Positions 63,987 through 64,000 of a stretch of 64,000 nt of DNA are shown here, piece after piece; the first letter of the stretch is position 1, and each line of letters opens with the position of its first letter. The translations under genes and the position numbers were made by a program. The DNA comes from Phascolomyces articulosus (Eukaryota; Mucoromycota; Mucoromycetes; Mucorales; Lichtheimiaceae). The notes under the pieces were generated by a model. That model was given only the letters and a program-made list of their open reading frames with translations, did no database searches and had not been told where the DNA came from. The DNA is taken from positions 2,649,740-2,713,739 of the forward strand of contig JAIXMP010000001.1 in assembly GCA_025677815.1 (NCBI GenBank), written 5' to 3'.

Positions 63987-64000
63987 CTAGTAATAGAGTT

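Noticed and set aside
1..64000. tRNA, rRNA and snoRNA genes
   Set aside because: I looked for B-box-like GGTTCRANYC words on both strands with matching stems, and for C/D box pairs in introns, and found nothing convincing. A covariance-model scan (tRNAscan-SE, Infernal) would settle this.

Overview
The window looks like nuclear DNA of an early-diverging filamentous fungus, most likely Mucoromycota/Mucorales. The DNA is AT-rich and full of poly-T/poly-A runs and short microsatellites. Genes carry short GT-AG introns (about 50-250 nt), and coding regions contain homopolymeric Gln, Asn, Ser, Thr and Pro tracts. Homology calls rest on remembered family signatures, because no search was possible. 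Exon joins were chosen by splice consensus, reading phase and protein continuity.

Layout. 1-1530: 3' part of an FBXO9/Hrt3-type F-box gene. 3040-4200: a hotdog-fold (DUF4442-like) protein. 4798-6771: an orphan Cys-cluster, low-complexity protein. 7077-7790: a cytochrome b5 domain protein of the Ncb5or/Irc21 type. 7977-8276: a 71-aa orphan. 10860-11914: a WKF-domain (C7orf50-like) protein. 12384-14466: a GATA-like plus PHD finger regulator. 17353-18258 (-): a single C2-domain protein. 19297-27897: an 8.6-kb segment bounded by two direct copies of a roughly 300-bp repeat; it holds a decayed transposase-like ORF (+), an intact TRK potassium transporter (-) and a broken Tc1/mariner-like transposase N-terminus (-).

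28023-40000 is gene-dense: a Gfo/Idh/MocA oxidoreductase; a small Cys-rich membrane protein whose stop codon overlaps that of the oxidoreductase; the cytosolic Phe-tRNA synthetase alpha subunit, which shares a 93-bp divergent promoter with the small protein; and a giant EPG5-like gene (-). 40440-44901 encodes a multi-KH RNA-binding protein. 45891-47794 and 54175-55910 (both -) are paralogues encoding seven-transmembrane proteins with identical exon phases. The second has a GC-AG intron where the first has GT-AG. Between them lies gene-poor DNA with a relic of an MFS transporter. 59354 to the right edge (-) is a transposon-associated gene (DUF6729-like zinc region, DEDDy 3'-5' exonuclease, C-terminal Gln-rich and Cys region), interrupted by two small frame breaks.

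Most genes are unlinked housekeeping or regulatory functions: translation, ribosome biogenesis, ion transport, autophagy and RNA binding. The parts most worth follow-up are the 7TM paralogue pair with its in-frame GC-AG intron, the repeat-bounded 8.6-kb segment, and the exonuclease element at the right edge.
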